Below are positions 7,263 to 14,311 of a stretch of DNA of 15,294 nucleotides, one piece after another. The translations under genes and the position numbers were made by a program. Position 1 is the first letter of the stretch; every line of letters begins with the position of its first letter. The notes beneath the pieces were generated by a model that worked only from the letters and a program-made list of their open reading frames with translations, had not been told where the DNA came from and made no database searches. This DNA comes from HGM04593 sp045631905 (lineage in GTDB: Bacteria; Bacteroidota; Bacteroidia; Bacteroidales; Bacteroidaceae), in contig JAZQVO010000033.1 of NCBI GenBank assembly GCA_045631905.1, positions 1-15,294 of the forward strand, written 5' to 3'.

Positions 7263-9134
7263 TTATTTTCTCATAAGAACCAACAGCACGTTTACATCGC
7301 TTGGCGACACTCCCGGTATGCGACTTGCTTGCGCAAGTGTTTCGGGGTTTATGGCTGTGAGTTTTTGTCGTGCCTCGGTCGATAGGCTTTCGAGCGAGTT
7401 GTAATTGAACTTGCCTCTTATGCGAATATTTTCGAGTCTTATCATGCGTTCGGCCTCCTCGCGTTCGCGCTCTATGTATCCGCGGTATTTAATTTCTATC
7501 TCTACCGCCTCGGTTATCTCTTCGCGTTTTTCTCCTAGGTTTTCGAGCTCTCGTTTGAGTGTCGATATGTATGGCGCAATAGTGTTGATGGTTACTTGCG
7601 GGCGCTCGATGATGGACGATAATTTGCAACCGCGAGTAAGCGGGGTGGTGCCAAGTTCTTCGAGCCCTTTGTTTATGAGGTCGGCTTTTATCGAGAAGTT
7701 TTCTATGAATTGTGTCAGTTTCTGTATCTCGGCTTTTTTCTCGCACAGGCGGTTGTATCGTTCCTCGGTTGCGAGCCCGAGTTTGTAGGCTTTTTCGGTG
7801 AGGCGCATGTCGGCGTTGTCCGAGCGCAGTAGTATGCGGTACTCGGCTCGCGAGGTGAACATGCGGTAGGGTTCATCTACTCCTTTGGTCACAAGGTCGT
7901 CTATGAGAACGCCTATGTATGCTTCGTTTCGTCGCAACACAAAACCCTCCTTGCCGTCTGTTTTAAGCACGGCGTTTATGCCTGCAACAAGCCCTTGTCC
8001 GGCTGCCTCTTCGTAGCCGGTTGTGCCGTTTACCTGCCCTGCAAAAAAGAGGTTTTCTATAACCTTTGATTCGAGAGTGTGGTATAGTTGTGTGGGGTCG
8101 AAGTAGTCGTACTCTATCGCATAGCCGGGGCGGTAGGCTACCGCATCTTTGAGTGCCGGTATTTTGCGTAGTGCGTTCAGCTGAATATCCATGGGGAGCG
8201 ACGAAGAGAAACCATTAACATAAATCTCTTGCGTGGTTTCGCCCTCGGGTTCCAAAAAGAGCAAGTGTCGCTCGCGCTCGGCAAAGGTTACAATCTTTGT
8301 TTCTATGCTCGGGCAGTAGCGTGGGCCGATGCTTTGTATCTGTCCGTTGTAGAGTGGCGAGAATTCAAGCCCGTTGCGCAGTGTCTCGTGTACTTCGGGG
8401 TTGGTGTAGCATGCCCAGCAGGGTAGTTGTTCGAGTTTTCTCTCGTTGCTCAAATAAGAGAAACAGTGAAAATCGTTGTCACCTTGTTGAATATCAACGA
8501 GTTGCATGTTAATACTGCGCTTGTCGAGCCTTACAGGAGTGCCTGTTTTCATGCGCCCCACATTTACTCCGTGTTTTTTAATGGATTCTGTGAGTCCTTT
8601 GGCCGAAGGCTCGGCTATGCGCCCCCCTTCGAACTGCACCTTGCCCACGTGCATCACTCCGTTGAGGAATGTGCCGGCTGTAATTATTATGCTTTTTGCG
8701 CGGAACTCGGCACCGAGTTGTGTTTTTACTCCTACGGCTTTTCCCTCTTCGACTATGAGTTCGTTGGCACAGTCTTGCCACATGTGCAACCCGGGGATAT
8801 TTTCGAGTGTCTCTCTCCAATATTGGCTGAACTTCATGCGGTCGCATTGAGCACGCGGGCTCCACATGGCAGGTCCTTTTGAGCGGTTAAGCATGCGGAA
8901 CTGTATCGATGCTTTGTCGGTGATTATTCCCATGTATCCACCCATGGCATCAATCTCTCGCACAATCTGCCCTTTGGCAATACCTCCTATTGCGGGGTTG
9001 CAACTCATTTGGGCAATTTTGTTCATGTCCATGGTCATGAGACAAGTTTTTTTCCCCATGTTTGCGGCTGCGGCTGCGGCTTCGCACCCTGCATGTCCGG
9101 CTCCAATAACCAATATGTCGTACTCGAATATCAC
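7263..9134 (-). CDS. mnmG: tRNA uridine-5-carboxymethylaminomethyl modification enzyme, FAD subunit
   Basis: MnmG works with the GTPase MnmE to add carboxymethylaminomethyl groups at U34 of tRNAs, using FAD and methylene-tetrahydrofolate. From the chosen GTG start the protein has 623 residues, the normal length. It shows the FAD-binding VIGAGHAGCEAA (about 9-20), the conserved SCNPAIGGIAKG with C45, C274 in GPRYCPSIETK, FAGQVNGTTGYEEA, and the C-terminal SLSTEARQKL and ASRIPGVSPSDVNVLL that contact MnmE/tRNA. The open frame extends 26 codons further to an ATG at 9212. That stretch (LLSLYNVLLQTKAPRKET) has no family similarity, and a TAnnTTTG promoter box lies inside it, so I place the start at GTG 9134, giving (M)IFEYDILVIG. 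It is first in the run mnmG - apt - uvrC and is divergent from frdCAB. Confidence 0.92.
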   Translation of the reverse strand: MIFEYDILVIGAGHAGCEAAAAAANMGKKTCLMTMDMNKIAQMSCNPAIGGIAKGQIVREIDAMGGYMGIITDKASIQFRMLNRSKGPAMWSPRAQCDRMKFSQYWRETLENIPGLHMWQDCANELIVEEGKAVGVKTQLGAEFRAKSIIITAGTFLNGVMHVGKVQFEGGRIAEPSAKGLTESIKKHGVNVGRMKTGTPVRLDKRSINMQLVDIQQGDNDFHCFSYLSNERKLEQLPCWACYTNPEVHETLRNGLEFSPLYNGQIQSIGPRYCPSIETKIVTFAERERHLLFLEPEGETTQEIYVNGFSSSLPMDIQLNALRKIPALKDAVAYRPGYAIEYDYFDPTQLYHTLESKVIENLFFAGQVNGTTGYEEAAGQGLVAGINAVLKTDGKEGFVLRRNEAYIGVLIDDLVTKGVDEPYRMFTSRAEYRILLRSDNADMRLTEKAYKLGLATEERYNRLCEKKAEIQKLTQFIENFSIKADLINKGLEELGTTPLTRGCKLSSIIERPQVTINTIAPYISTLKRELENLGEKREEITEAVEIEIKYRGYIEREREEAERMIRLENIRIRGKFNYNSLESLSTEARQKLTAINPETLAQASRIPGVSPSDVNVLLVLMRK

Positions 9135-9194
9135 CTTTTTTCTGTTTTGCGTTGTTTCTTTTCTTGGTGCTTTTGTCTGTAAAAGCACATTGTA

Positions 9195-9202
9195 CAAAGA
9201 TA
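9195..9202 (-). promoter_or_regulatory. -7 promoter element TATCTTTG for mnmG
   Basis: On the minus strand TATCTTTG fits TAnnTTTG exactly. Transcription would begin about 7 bases further on, around 9188, leaving a leader of about 55 bases to the GTG at 9134. The box lies after the ATG at 9212, which argues against that ATG being used. The -33 position shows no clear TTTG. Confidence 0.55.
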
Positions 9203-9306
9203 ATAAAAACATTTTTTTTGTTTGGCAGGTTCTCTTTAATATTTACCTTATATTTCAAAACAGCTAATTATTTTCCCAAATAATGTTGTTTTTAATAAAA
9301 AAGGGT

Positions 9307-9314
9307 TATTTTTG
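9307..9314 (+). promoter_or_regulatory. -7 promoter element TATTTTTG for frdCAB, with a possible TTG -33 element
   Basis: TATTTTTG fits TAnnTTTG exactly. A TTG at 9286-9288 sits 18 bases upstream, close to the usual 19-21 base spacing of the Bacteroidota -33 element. The start point would be near 9321, giving an AT-rich, SD-less leader of about 75 bases before the frdC ATG. The 184-base gap between the divergent mnmG and frdC reading frames holds nothing else recognisable. Confidence 0.6.
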
Positions 9315-9396
9315 TCAATTAGTAATACTTACTATGAGTTATTGTGTATTGAATTTTTAACAATTTATTTATTATATAATTTAATATCAATTCATT

Positions 9397-10083
9397 ATGT
9401 GGTTATTTAATTCTTCTGTGGGAAAGAAGGTCATCATGAGTGTATCGGGTATTGCCCTTGTACTCTTCCTGCTTTTCCACATGTCAATGAACTTGGTGGC
9501 TATTTTCAGCGCCGAGGGGTACAACATGATTTGTGAGTTTTTGGGTGCCAACTGGTATGCGCTCATCGCAACAGCCGGCCTCGCTGCTCTTGTTGTTGTG
9601 CATTTTGTTTATGCAATAATCCTTACATTGCAGAACAAAAAGGCTCGCGGTAATCAGGCGTATGCTTACACCGTTAAGCCTAAGAGTGTGGAGTGGGCTT
9701 CGCAGAACATGTTTGTTCTGGGCCTTGTGGTAATCCTTGGTATGGGCTTGCACTTGTTCAACTTCTGGGCAAACATGCAGCTTGTTGAGGTTCTTCACAT
9801 GCTTGGTGCAAATGTTGATGCTTCGCTTGCAGCCGACGGTGTACACTACATTAAGGAGACATTTGCTTGTCCCGTTTATGTAGCTCTCTATGTTATTTGG
9901 CTTGTAGCTTTGTGGTTCCACCTTACACACGGTTTCTGGAGCTCAATGCAGTCTCTTGGTTGGGCCAACAAAATTTGGTTCGAGCGTTGGAGAGTAATCG
10001 GTAACGTAATTGTTACTTTGATTGTCTTCGGCTTCTTGGCTGTTGTTGCTGTTTACGCGGCTTGTCCTTGTGCAGGTTGCTGA
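9397..10083 (+). CDS. frdC: Fumarate reductase / succinate dehydrogenase, diheme cytochrome b membrane subunit
   Basis: This subunit anchors the FrdAB catalytic pair to the cytoplasmic membrane and exchanges electrons with menaquinol through two b hemes. The 228-residue protein has five hydrophobic segments (about 12-36, 51-77, 104-125, 157-180, 200-222), as in the single-subunit diheme anchors of Bacillus and Wolinella. Histidines within the first four, H28, H69, H119 and H175 or H178, are the likely axial heme ligands; H28 and H69 match the spacing of the Bacillus protein. The loop between segments 3 and 4 is fairly long. The C-terminus ends CPCAGC, three Cys in six residues, which I cannot explain. 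First gene of the operon, 36 bases ahead of frdA. Whether it is named SdhC or FrdC depends on the direction in vivo; in anaerobic Bacteroidales fumarate reduction is expected. Confidence 0.93.
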   Translation: MWLFNSSVGKKVIMSVSGIALVLFLLFHMSMNLVAIFSAEGYNMICEFLGANWYALIATAGLAALVVVHFVYAIILTLQNKKARGNQAYAYTVKPKSVEWASQNMFVLGLVVILGMGLHLFNFWANMQLVEVLHMLGANVDASLAADGVHYIKETFACPVYVALYVIWLVALWFHLTHGFWSSMQSLGWANKIWFERWRVIGNVIVTLIVFGFLAVVAVYAACPCAGC

Positions 10084-10119
10084 TAACCTTTTTCGTTAAA
10101 ATTATAAAAACTAAATATT

Positions 10120-12078
10120 ATGGCTAAAATAAGTTCAGTAAAAGTGGATTCTAAAATTCCTGAGGGCCCTTTGGCCGAAAAATGGACTAATTATAAGGCA
10201 CATCAGAAATTGGTGAACCCTGCCAACAAGCGTAAACTTGATATTATTGTTGTTGGTACCGGTCTTGCAGGTGCTTCGGCTGCCGCTTCGCTCGGTGCTA
10301 TGGGTTTCAACGTGCTTAACTTCTGTATTCAGGATTCTCCCCGTCGTGCACACTCTATCGCTGCACAGGGTGGTATAAATGCCGCCAAGAACTATCAGAA
10401 CGATGGCGACTCTGTTTATCGTCTCTTCTACGATACTATCAAGGGTGGTGACTACCGTGCTCGCGAGGCTAACGTTTATCGTTTGGCCGAGGTTTCGGGT
10501 TCTATCATCGACCAGTGTGTAGCACAGTGTGTTCCTTTTGCACGTGAGTATGGTGGTTTGTTGGCCAACCGTTCTTTCGGTGGTGCTCAGGTATCGCGTA
10601 CATTCTATGCCCGTGGTCAGACCGGTCAGCAGCTTCTTCTTGGTGCTTACTCGGCTCTTAACTATCAGGTGAGCCAGGGTACCGTTAAGGTGTTCACACG
10701 TTATGAGATGCTCGACCTCGTTATCATCGACGGTCGTGCTCGCGGTATCATCGCACGTAACCTTGTAACAGGTAAGATTGAGCGTTTCGCTGCTCACGCC
10801 GTTGTTATAGGTACAGGTGGTTACGGTAACGCATACTTCCTTTCTACAAACGCCATGGGTAGCAACGGTTCGGCCGCTTTGCAGTGCTACCGCAAGGGTG
10901 CATGGTTTGCCAACCCCTGCTATGCTCAGATTCACCCCACATGTATCCCCGTTCACGGCGACAAGCAGTCTAAGCTTACTCTTATGTCGGAGTCGTTGCG
11001 TAACGACGGTCGCATCTGGGTTCCCAAGAAGTTGGAGGACGCCAAGGCTTTGCAGACCGGTAAGAAACACCCCAACGATATTCCCGACGAGGACCGCGAC
11101 TTCTACTTGGAGCGTCGTTATCCCGCCTTCGGTAACCTCGTACCCCGTGACGTTGCTTCACGTGCCGCAAAAGAGCGTTGCGATGCAGGTTACGGCGTAA
11201 ACAACACAGGTCTTGCCGTGTTCCTCGACTTTAAATATGCTATCCAGCGTTTGGGTGAGGACGTAGTACGTCAGCGTTATGGTAACCTCTTCGACATGTA
11301 CGAGGAGATTGCCGACACCAACCCCTACAAGGAGCCTATGATGATATTCCCCGCTATCCACTACACCATGGGTGGTATCTGGGTAGACTACGAGTTGCAG
11401 ACATCTGTTCCCGGTTTGTTCGCTATCGGTGAGGCAAACTTCTCCGACCACGGAGCCAACCGTCTTGGTGCTTCGGCTCTTATGCAGGGCTTGGCCGATG
11501 GTTACTTTGTATTGCCTTACACAATTCAGAACTACTTGTCCGACCAGATTCAGGTTCCCCGTTTCAGCACCGACGCTCCCGAGTTTGTGGCTGCCGAGAA
11601 GGCTATCACCGACAAGATTGCCAAGCTCATGGCTATCCAGGGTTCGCGCAGTGTAGATTCTATCCACAAAGAGCTTGGTCACGTTATGTGGGATTATGTA
11701 GGTATGGCTCGTACAAAAGAGTCTTTGACTACCGCTTTGCAGAAACTCGACGAGGTAGAGAAACTCTTCTGGAGCGAGTTGTTTATCCCCGGTTCGGCCG
11801 ACACACTGAACATCGAGCTCGAAAAAGCTCTTCGTTTGCTTGACTTCATCGAGATAGGTCGTCTCATGGCGCGCGACGCTCTCAACCGTGAGGAGTCTTG
11901 CGGTGGTCACTTCCGTGAGGAGCACCAGACCGAAGAGGGTGAGGCTAAACGCGACGACGAGAACTTCTCTTATGTTGCTTGTTGGAAGTATACAGGCGAG
12001 GGACAAGAGCCCGAACTCATTAAAGAGGACCTCAACTATCAGTACATCAAGGTACAGCAACGTAACTACAAAAACTAA
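10120..12078 (+). CDS. frdA: Fumarate reductase / succinate dehydrogenase flavoprotein subunit
   Basis: FrdA interconverts fumarate and succinate at a covalently bound FAD on the cytoplasmic side of the membrane. The 652-residue protein starts its Rossmann fold at VVGTGLAGASAAASL (about 44-58). H78 in RRAHSIAAQGG is the covalent FAD attachment residue. Catalytic-site residues are H272 (HPTC), R348 (ASRAAKER), H414 (HYTMGG) and R448 (GANRLGAS). The segment SESLRNDGRIWVPKK (about 290-304) is typical of the subgroup that pairs with a single diheme anchor, agreeing with the frdC upstream. Codon use is strongly biased to CGT/CGC for Arg, AAC for Asn and GGT for Gly, unlike the neighbouring minus-strand genes, suggesting very high expression. 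The ATG at 10120 follows the A-rich stretch AAAACTAAATATT, without a Shine-Dalgarno sequence. The frdB gene follows after 18 bases. Confidence 0.97.
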   Translation: MAKISSVKVDSKIPEGPLAEKWTNYKAHQKLVNPANKRKLDIIVVGTGLAGASAAASLGAMGFNVLNFCIQDSPRRAHSIAAQGGINAAKNYQNDGDSVYRLFYDTIKGGDYRAREANVYRLAEVSGSIIDQCVAQCVPFAREYGGLLANRSFGGAQVSRTFYARGQTGQQLLLGAYSALNYQVSQGTVKVFTRYEMLDLVIIDGRARGIIARNLVTGKIERFAAHAVVIGTGGYGNAYFLSTNAMGSNGSAALQCYRKGAWFANPCYAQIHPTCIPVHGDKQSKLTLMSESLRNDGRIWVPKKLEDAKALQTGKKHPNDIPDEDRDFYLERRYPAFGNLVPRDVASRAAKERCDAGYGVNNTGLAVFLDFKYAIQRLGEDVVRQRYGNLFDMYEEIADTNPYKEPMMIFPAIHYTMGGIWVDYELQTSVPGLFAIGEANFSDHGANRLGASALMQGLADGYFVLPYTIQNYLSDQIQVPRFSTDAPEFVAAEKAITDKIAKLMAIQGSRSVDSIHKELGHVMWDYVGMARTKESLTTALQKLDEVEKLFWSELFIPGSADTLNIELEKALRLLDFIEIGRLMARDALNREESCGGHFREEHQTEEGEAKRDDENFSYVACWKYTGEGQEPELIKEDLNYQYIKVQQRNYKN

Positions 12079-12096
12079 TCTTAAAAACGAAAAACA

Positions 12097-12852
12097 ATGG
12101 ATAAGAATATAAGTTTTACATTGAAGGTATGGCGTCAGAAGGGTCCCAAAGAGAAGGGTGCTTTTGCGACATATGAGATGAAAGATATCCCCGGCGACAC
12201 CTCATTCTTGGAGATGCTCGACATACTTAACGAGACATTGGTAAACAAACGTGAGGAGCCCATCGCCTTCGACCACGACTGTCGTGAGGGTATCTGCGGT
12301 ATGTGTTCACTCTATGTGAACGGTCACCCCCACGGCCCTGCAACAGGTGCTACAACATGTCAGTTGTACATGCGTCGTTTTAAAGACGGCGATGTAATCA
12401 CTGTTGAGCCTTGGCGTTCGGCTGCGTTCCCCGTAATTCGCGACCTCATGGTCGATAGAACTGCTTTCGATAAGATTCAGCAAGCAGGTGGTTACGTTTC
12501 AATCAACACAGGTGGTATGCCCGACGCTAACGCAATACCCATCGGTAAGGATGTTGCCGAGGAGGCTATGGACGCTGCTGCTTGTGTAGGTTGCGGTGCT
12601 TGTGTAGCTGCTTGTAAGAACGGTTCTGCAATGTTGTTTGTTTCGGCTAAGGTGAGCCAGTTTGCTCTTCTTCCTCAGGGTAAGGCCGAGGCTGCAAAAC
12701 GTGCAAAATCTATGATTGCAAAGATGGACGAGCTTGGTTTTGGTAACTGTACCAACACTCGTGCTTGTGAGGCTGAGTGCCCCAAGTGTATCTCTATCAG
12801 CAACATCGCACGTTTGAACCGTGAGTTCATTAAGGCTAAATTGCAAGACTGA
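12097..12852 (+). CDS. frdB: Fumarate reductase / succinate dehydrogenase iron-sulfur subunit
   Basis: FrdB carries electrons between the FrdC hemes and the FrdA flavin through three iron-sulfur clusters. The 251-residue protein has the plant-type [2Fe-2S] ligands C62, C67, C70 and C88 (CREGICGMC...C). C163, C166, C169 in CVGCGAC plus C228 fit the [4Fe-4S] cluster, and C173, C218 and C224 fit the [3Fe-4S] cluster, with the spacing of the E. coli enzyme. C231 is an extra cysteine just after CP. Codon bias matches frdA. The start at ATG 12097 follows an A-rich stretch, and the gene ends 24 bases before a strong hairpin, closing the operon in the order C-A-B as in Wolinella frdCAB. Confidence 0.97.
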   Translation: MDKNISFTLKVWRQKGPKEKGAFATYEMKDIPGDTSFLEMLDILNETLVNKREEPIAFDHDCREGICGMCSLYVNGHPHGPATGATTCQLYMRRFKDGDVITVEPWRSAAFPVIRDLMVDRTAFDKIQQAGGYVSINTGGMPDANAIPIGKDVAEEAMDAAACVGCGACVAACKNGSAMLFVSAKVSQFALLPQGKAEAAKRAKSMIAKMDELGFGNCTNTRACEAECPKCISISNIARLNREFIKAKLQD

Positions 12853-12875
12853 TAGCACGATAGCTATAAAGAAGG

Positions 12876-12910
12876 AACGGCGGTACCACATGGTACCGCC
12901 GTTTGTTTTT
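12876..12910 (+). terminator. Rho-independent terminator of the frdCAB operon
   Basis: A perfect 13-bp inverted repeat (AACGGCGGTACCA at 12876-12888 and TGGTACCGCCGTT at 12891-12903) forms a GC-rich stem; the two-base gap means the true loop opens a few pairs. It is followed by TTTGTTTTT. The T-run lies on the plus-strand side only, so it serves frdCAB. Confidence 0.9.
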
Positions 12911-12930
12911 ATATTATATTATATTATATA
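12911..12930. repeat. Short ATATT tandem repeat
   Basis: Three copies of ATATT and a partial fourth follow the frdB terminator directly. The repeat probably has no function beyond forming an easily melted AT tract between two terminators, and it could vary in copy number between strains. Confidence 0.6.
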
Positions 12931-13033
12931 ATGTGTAAATAAGCATCTGCCCGCATACTGCCCCGAAGGTGCATAAGCCCTCACACCTCATGTCGTTAAA
13001 ATTTTACGGCTATATGTAAGCAGGTGGTTTAAT

Positions 13034-13074
13034 AAAAAGAACCGAGGCTCCTTACTGCGGAAGGAGCCTCGGTT
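13034..13074 (-). terminator. Rho-independent terminator of the ribBA - aspC unit
   Basis: A perfect 14-bp inverted repeat (AACCGAGGCTCCTT at 13040-13053 and AAGGAGCCTCGGTT at 13061-13074) surrounds the 7-base loop ACTGCGG. Read on the minus strand, the stem is followed by TCTTTTTATT, a U-tract for transcripts coming from aspC. The plus-strand side has no T-run, so it acts in one direction. Confidence 0.88.
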
Positions 13075-13104
13075 GCTGTGTATGTGGCATCTGCCGTTGC
13101 TTTT

Positions 13105-14298
13105 TTATTTAAGTTTTGCGAGAGCCTCTTTAATGCGTTTGATAGCCTCTATGATGTTCTCGTCGCTTGTTGCATAGCTCATGCGGAAACATTCGGGTGC
13201 GCCGAACGATGCACCGCCCACGGCTGCAACGTGAGCTTCGGTAAGCAGGTACATTGCAAGGTCGTCGGAGTTGTTTATAACCTGTCCGTTGTAGCTCTTG
13301 CCATAGAATGAGCTACACTTGGGGAACAGGTAGAAGGCTCCTTCGGGAATATTTACCTCCAAGCCTGGAATCTCTTTCGCAAGCTTTACTATGAGGTCGC
13401 GACGGCGTTGGAAGGCTTTGCGCATCTCCTCTACGGGCTCTTGTGAGCCGTTGTAAGCCTCTATCGACGCAATCTGCGATACAGAGCAGGGACCGCTTGT
13501 GTATTGGCCTTGTAGCTTGTTACAGCCCTTCACAATCCAGTCGGCTGCGGCAAGGTAGCCTATTCTCCAGCCTGTCATGGCGTAGGCTTTTGAAACACCG
13601 TTTATTATTATCACTCTGTCGCGAATCTCCTCGAACTGTGCGATGCTTTCGTGTTTGCCTATGTAGTTGATGTGTTCATAAATTTCGTCGGCAACAACAA
13701 ATACATCGGGGTATTTTGCGAGCACGTCGGCAAGTTCTTTAAGCTCTTCTTTGGTATATACCGAGCCTGTGGGGTTCGAGGGAGAGCAAAGAATGAGCAT
13801 CTTTGTTTTTGGTGTGATGGCGGCCTCGAGCTGTGCACCTGTTATTTTAAAGTTCTGCTCAATGCCTGCGCTCACGATGACGGGTGTTCCGTCGGCAAGT
13901 TTCACCATGTCGGGGTAGCTTACCCAGTAGGGGGCGGGTATAATAACCTCGTCGCCGGCGTTTATAAGTGCCATGATGGCGTTACAAACAGCCTGCTTGG
14001 CACCGTTTGATACCGATATTTGTGCCTCGGTAAATTCGAGCCCGTTCTCTCTTTTTAGTTTCTCGACTATTGCTTTGCGCAAAGCGGGGTAGCCGGGCAC
14101 GGGTGAGTAACGCGACCAGTTGTCGTCGATAGCCTGTTTAGCCACCTCTTTTATTGTGTCGGGGGTGTTAAAGTCGGGCTCGCCGACACTCATGTTTATA
14201 ACGTCTACGCCTTGTGCTTTAAGTTCCTGGCTTTTTTGCGACATAGCCAAAGTGGCCGATGGGGCCAATCGGTTTACGCGGTCTGATAGTTTGTTCAT
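13105..14298 (-). CDS. aspC: PLP-dependent class I aminotransferase, probably aspartate aminotransferase
   Basis: The protein (397 residues, usual length) transfers amino groups between an amino acid and a 2-oxo acid. The PLP lysine is K237 in GVSKAYAMTGWRIGY. D204 and Y207 (VADEIYEH) and N175 (PSNPTGSVY) bind the cofactor, R245 contacts its phosphate, and a C-terminal Arg in ECFRMSYATSD should bind the substrate carboxylate. SVGEPDFNTPD near residue 37 and the overall pattern match the Ib subgroup of aspartate aminotransferases (as in Thermus), some of which also use prephenate. Activity on aspartate is therefore likely but not certain, and the symbol is provisional. It starts 13 bases after the ribBA stop, implying co-transcription, and ends before its own hairpin. 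Confidence 0.9.
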   Translation of the reverse strand: MNKLSDRVNRLAPSATLAMSQKSQELKAQGVDVINMSVGEPDFNTPDTIKEVAKQAIDDNWSRYSPVPGYPALRKAIVEKLKRENGLEFTEAQISVSNGAKQAVCNAIMALINAGDEVIIPAPYWVSYPDMVKLADGTPVIVSAGIEQNFKITGAQLEAAITPKTKMLILCSPSNPTGSVYTKEELKELADVLAKYPDVFVVADEIYEHINYIGKHESIAQFEEIRDRVIIINGVSKAYAMTGWRIGYLAAADWIVKGCNKLQGQYTSGPCSVSQIASIEAYNGSQEPVEEMRKAFQRRRDLIVKLAKEIPGLEVNIPEGAFYLFPKCSSFYGKSYNGQVINNSDDLAMYLLTEAHVAAVGGASFGAPECFRMSYATSDENIIEAIKRIKEALAKLK

Positions 14299-14311
14299 AT
14301 GCTAAATGTTT

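Noticed and set aside
9186..9188. GTG at 9188 as a near-leaderless start for mnmG
   Set aside because: It would add 18 residues with no family similarity; the GTG at 9134 fits the conserved N-terminus better.
10135..11070. A 311-codon minus-strand open frame opposite frdA
   Set aside because: It is the antisense reading of strongly codon-biased frdA (Thr/Val/Leu-rich), with no known motif and no promoter; a second such frame at 11158-12060 is rejected for the same reason.
11157..11172. A second CACGTG-centred site resembling parS inside frdA
   Set aside because: The arms do not match the parS consensus and the bases are explained by the FrdA coding sequence.
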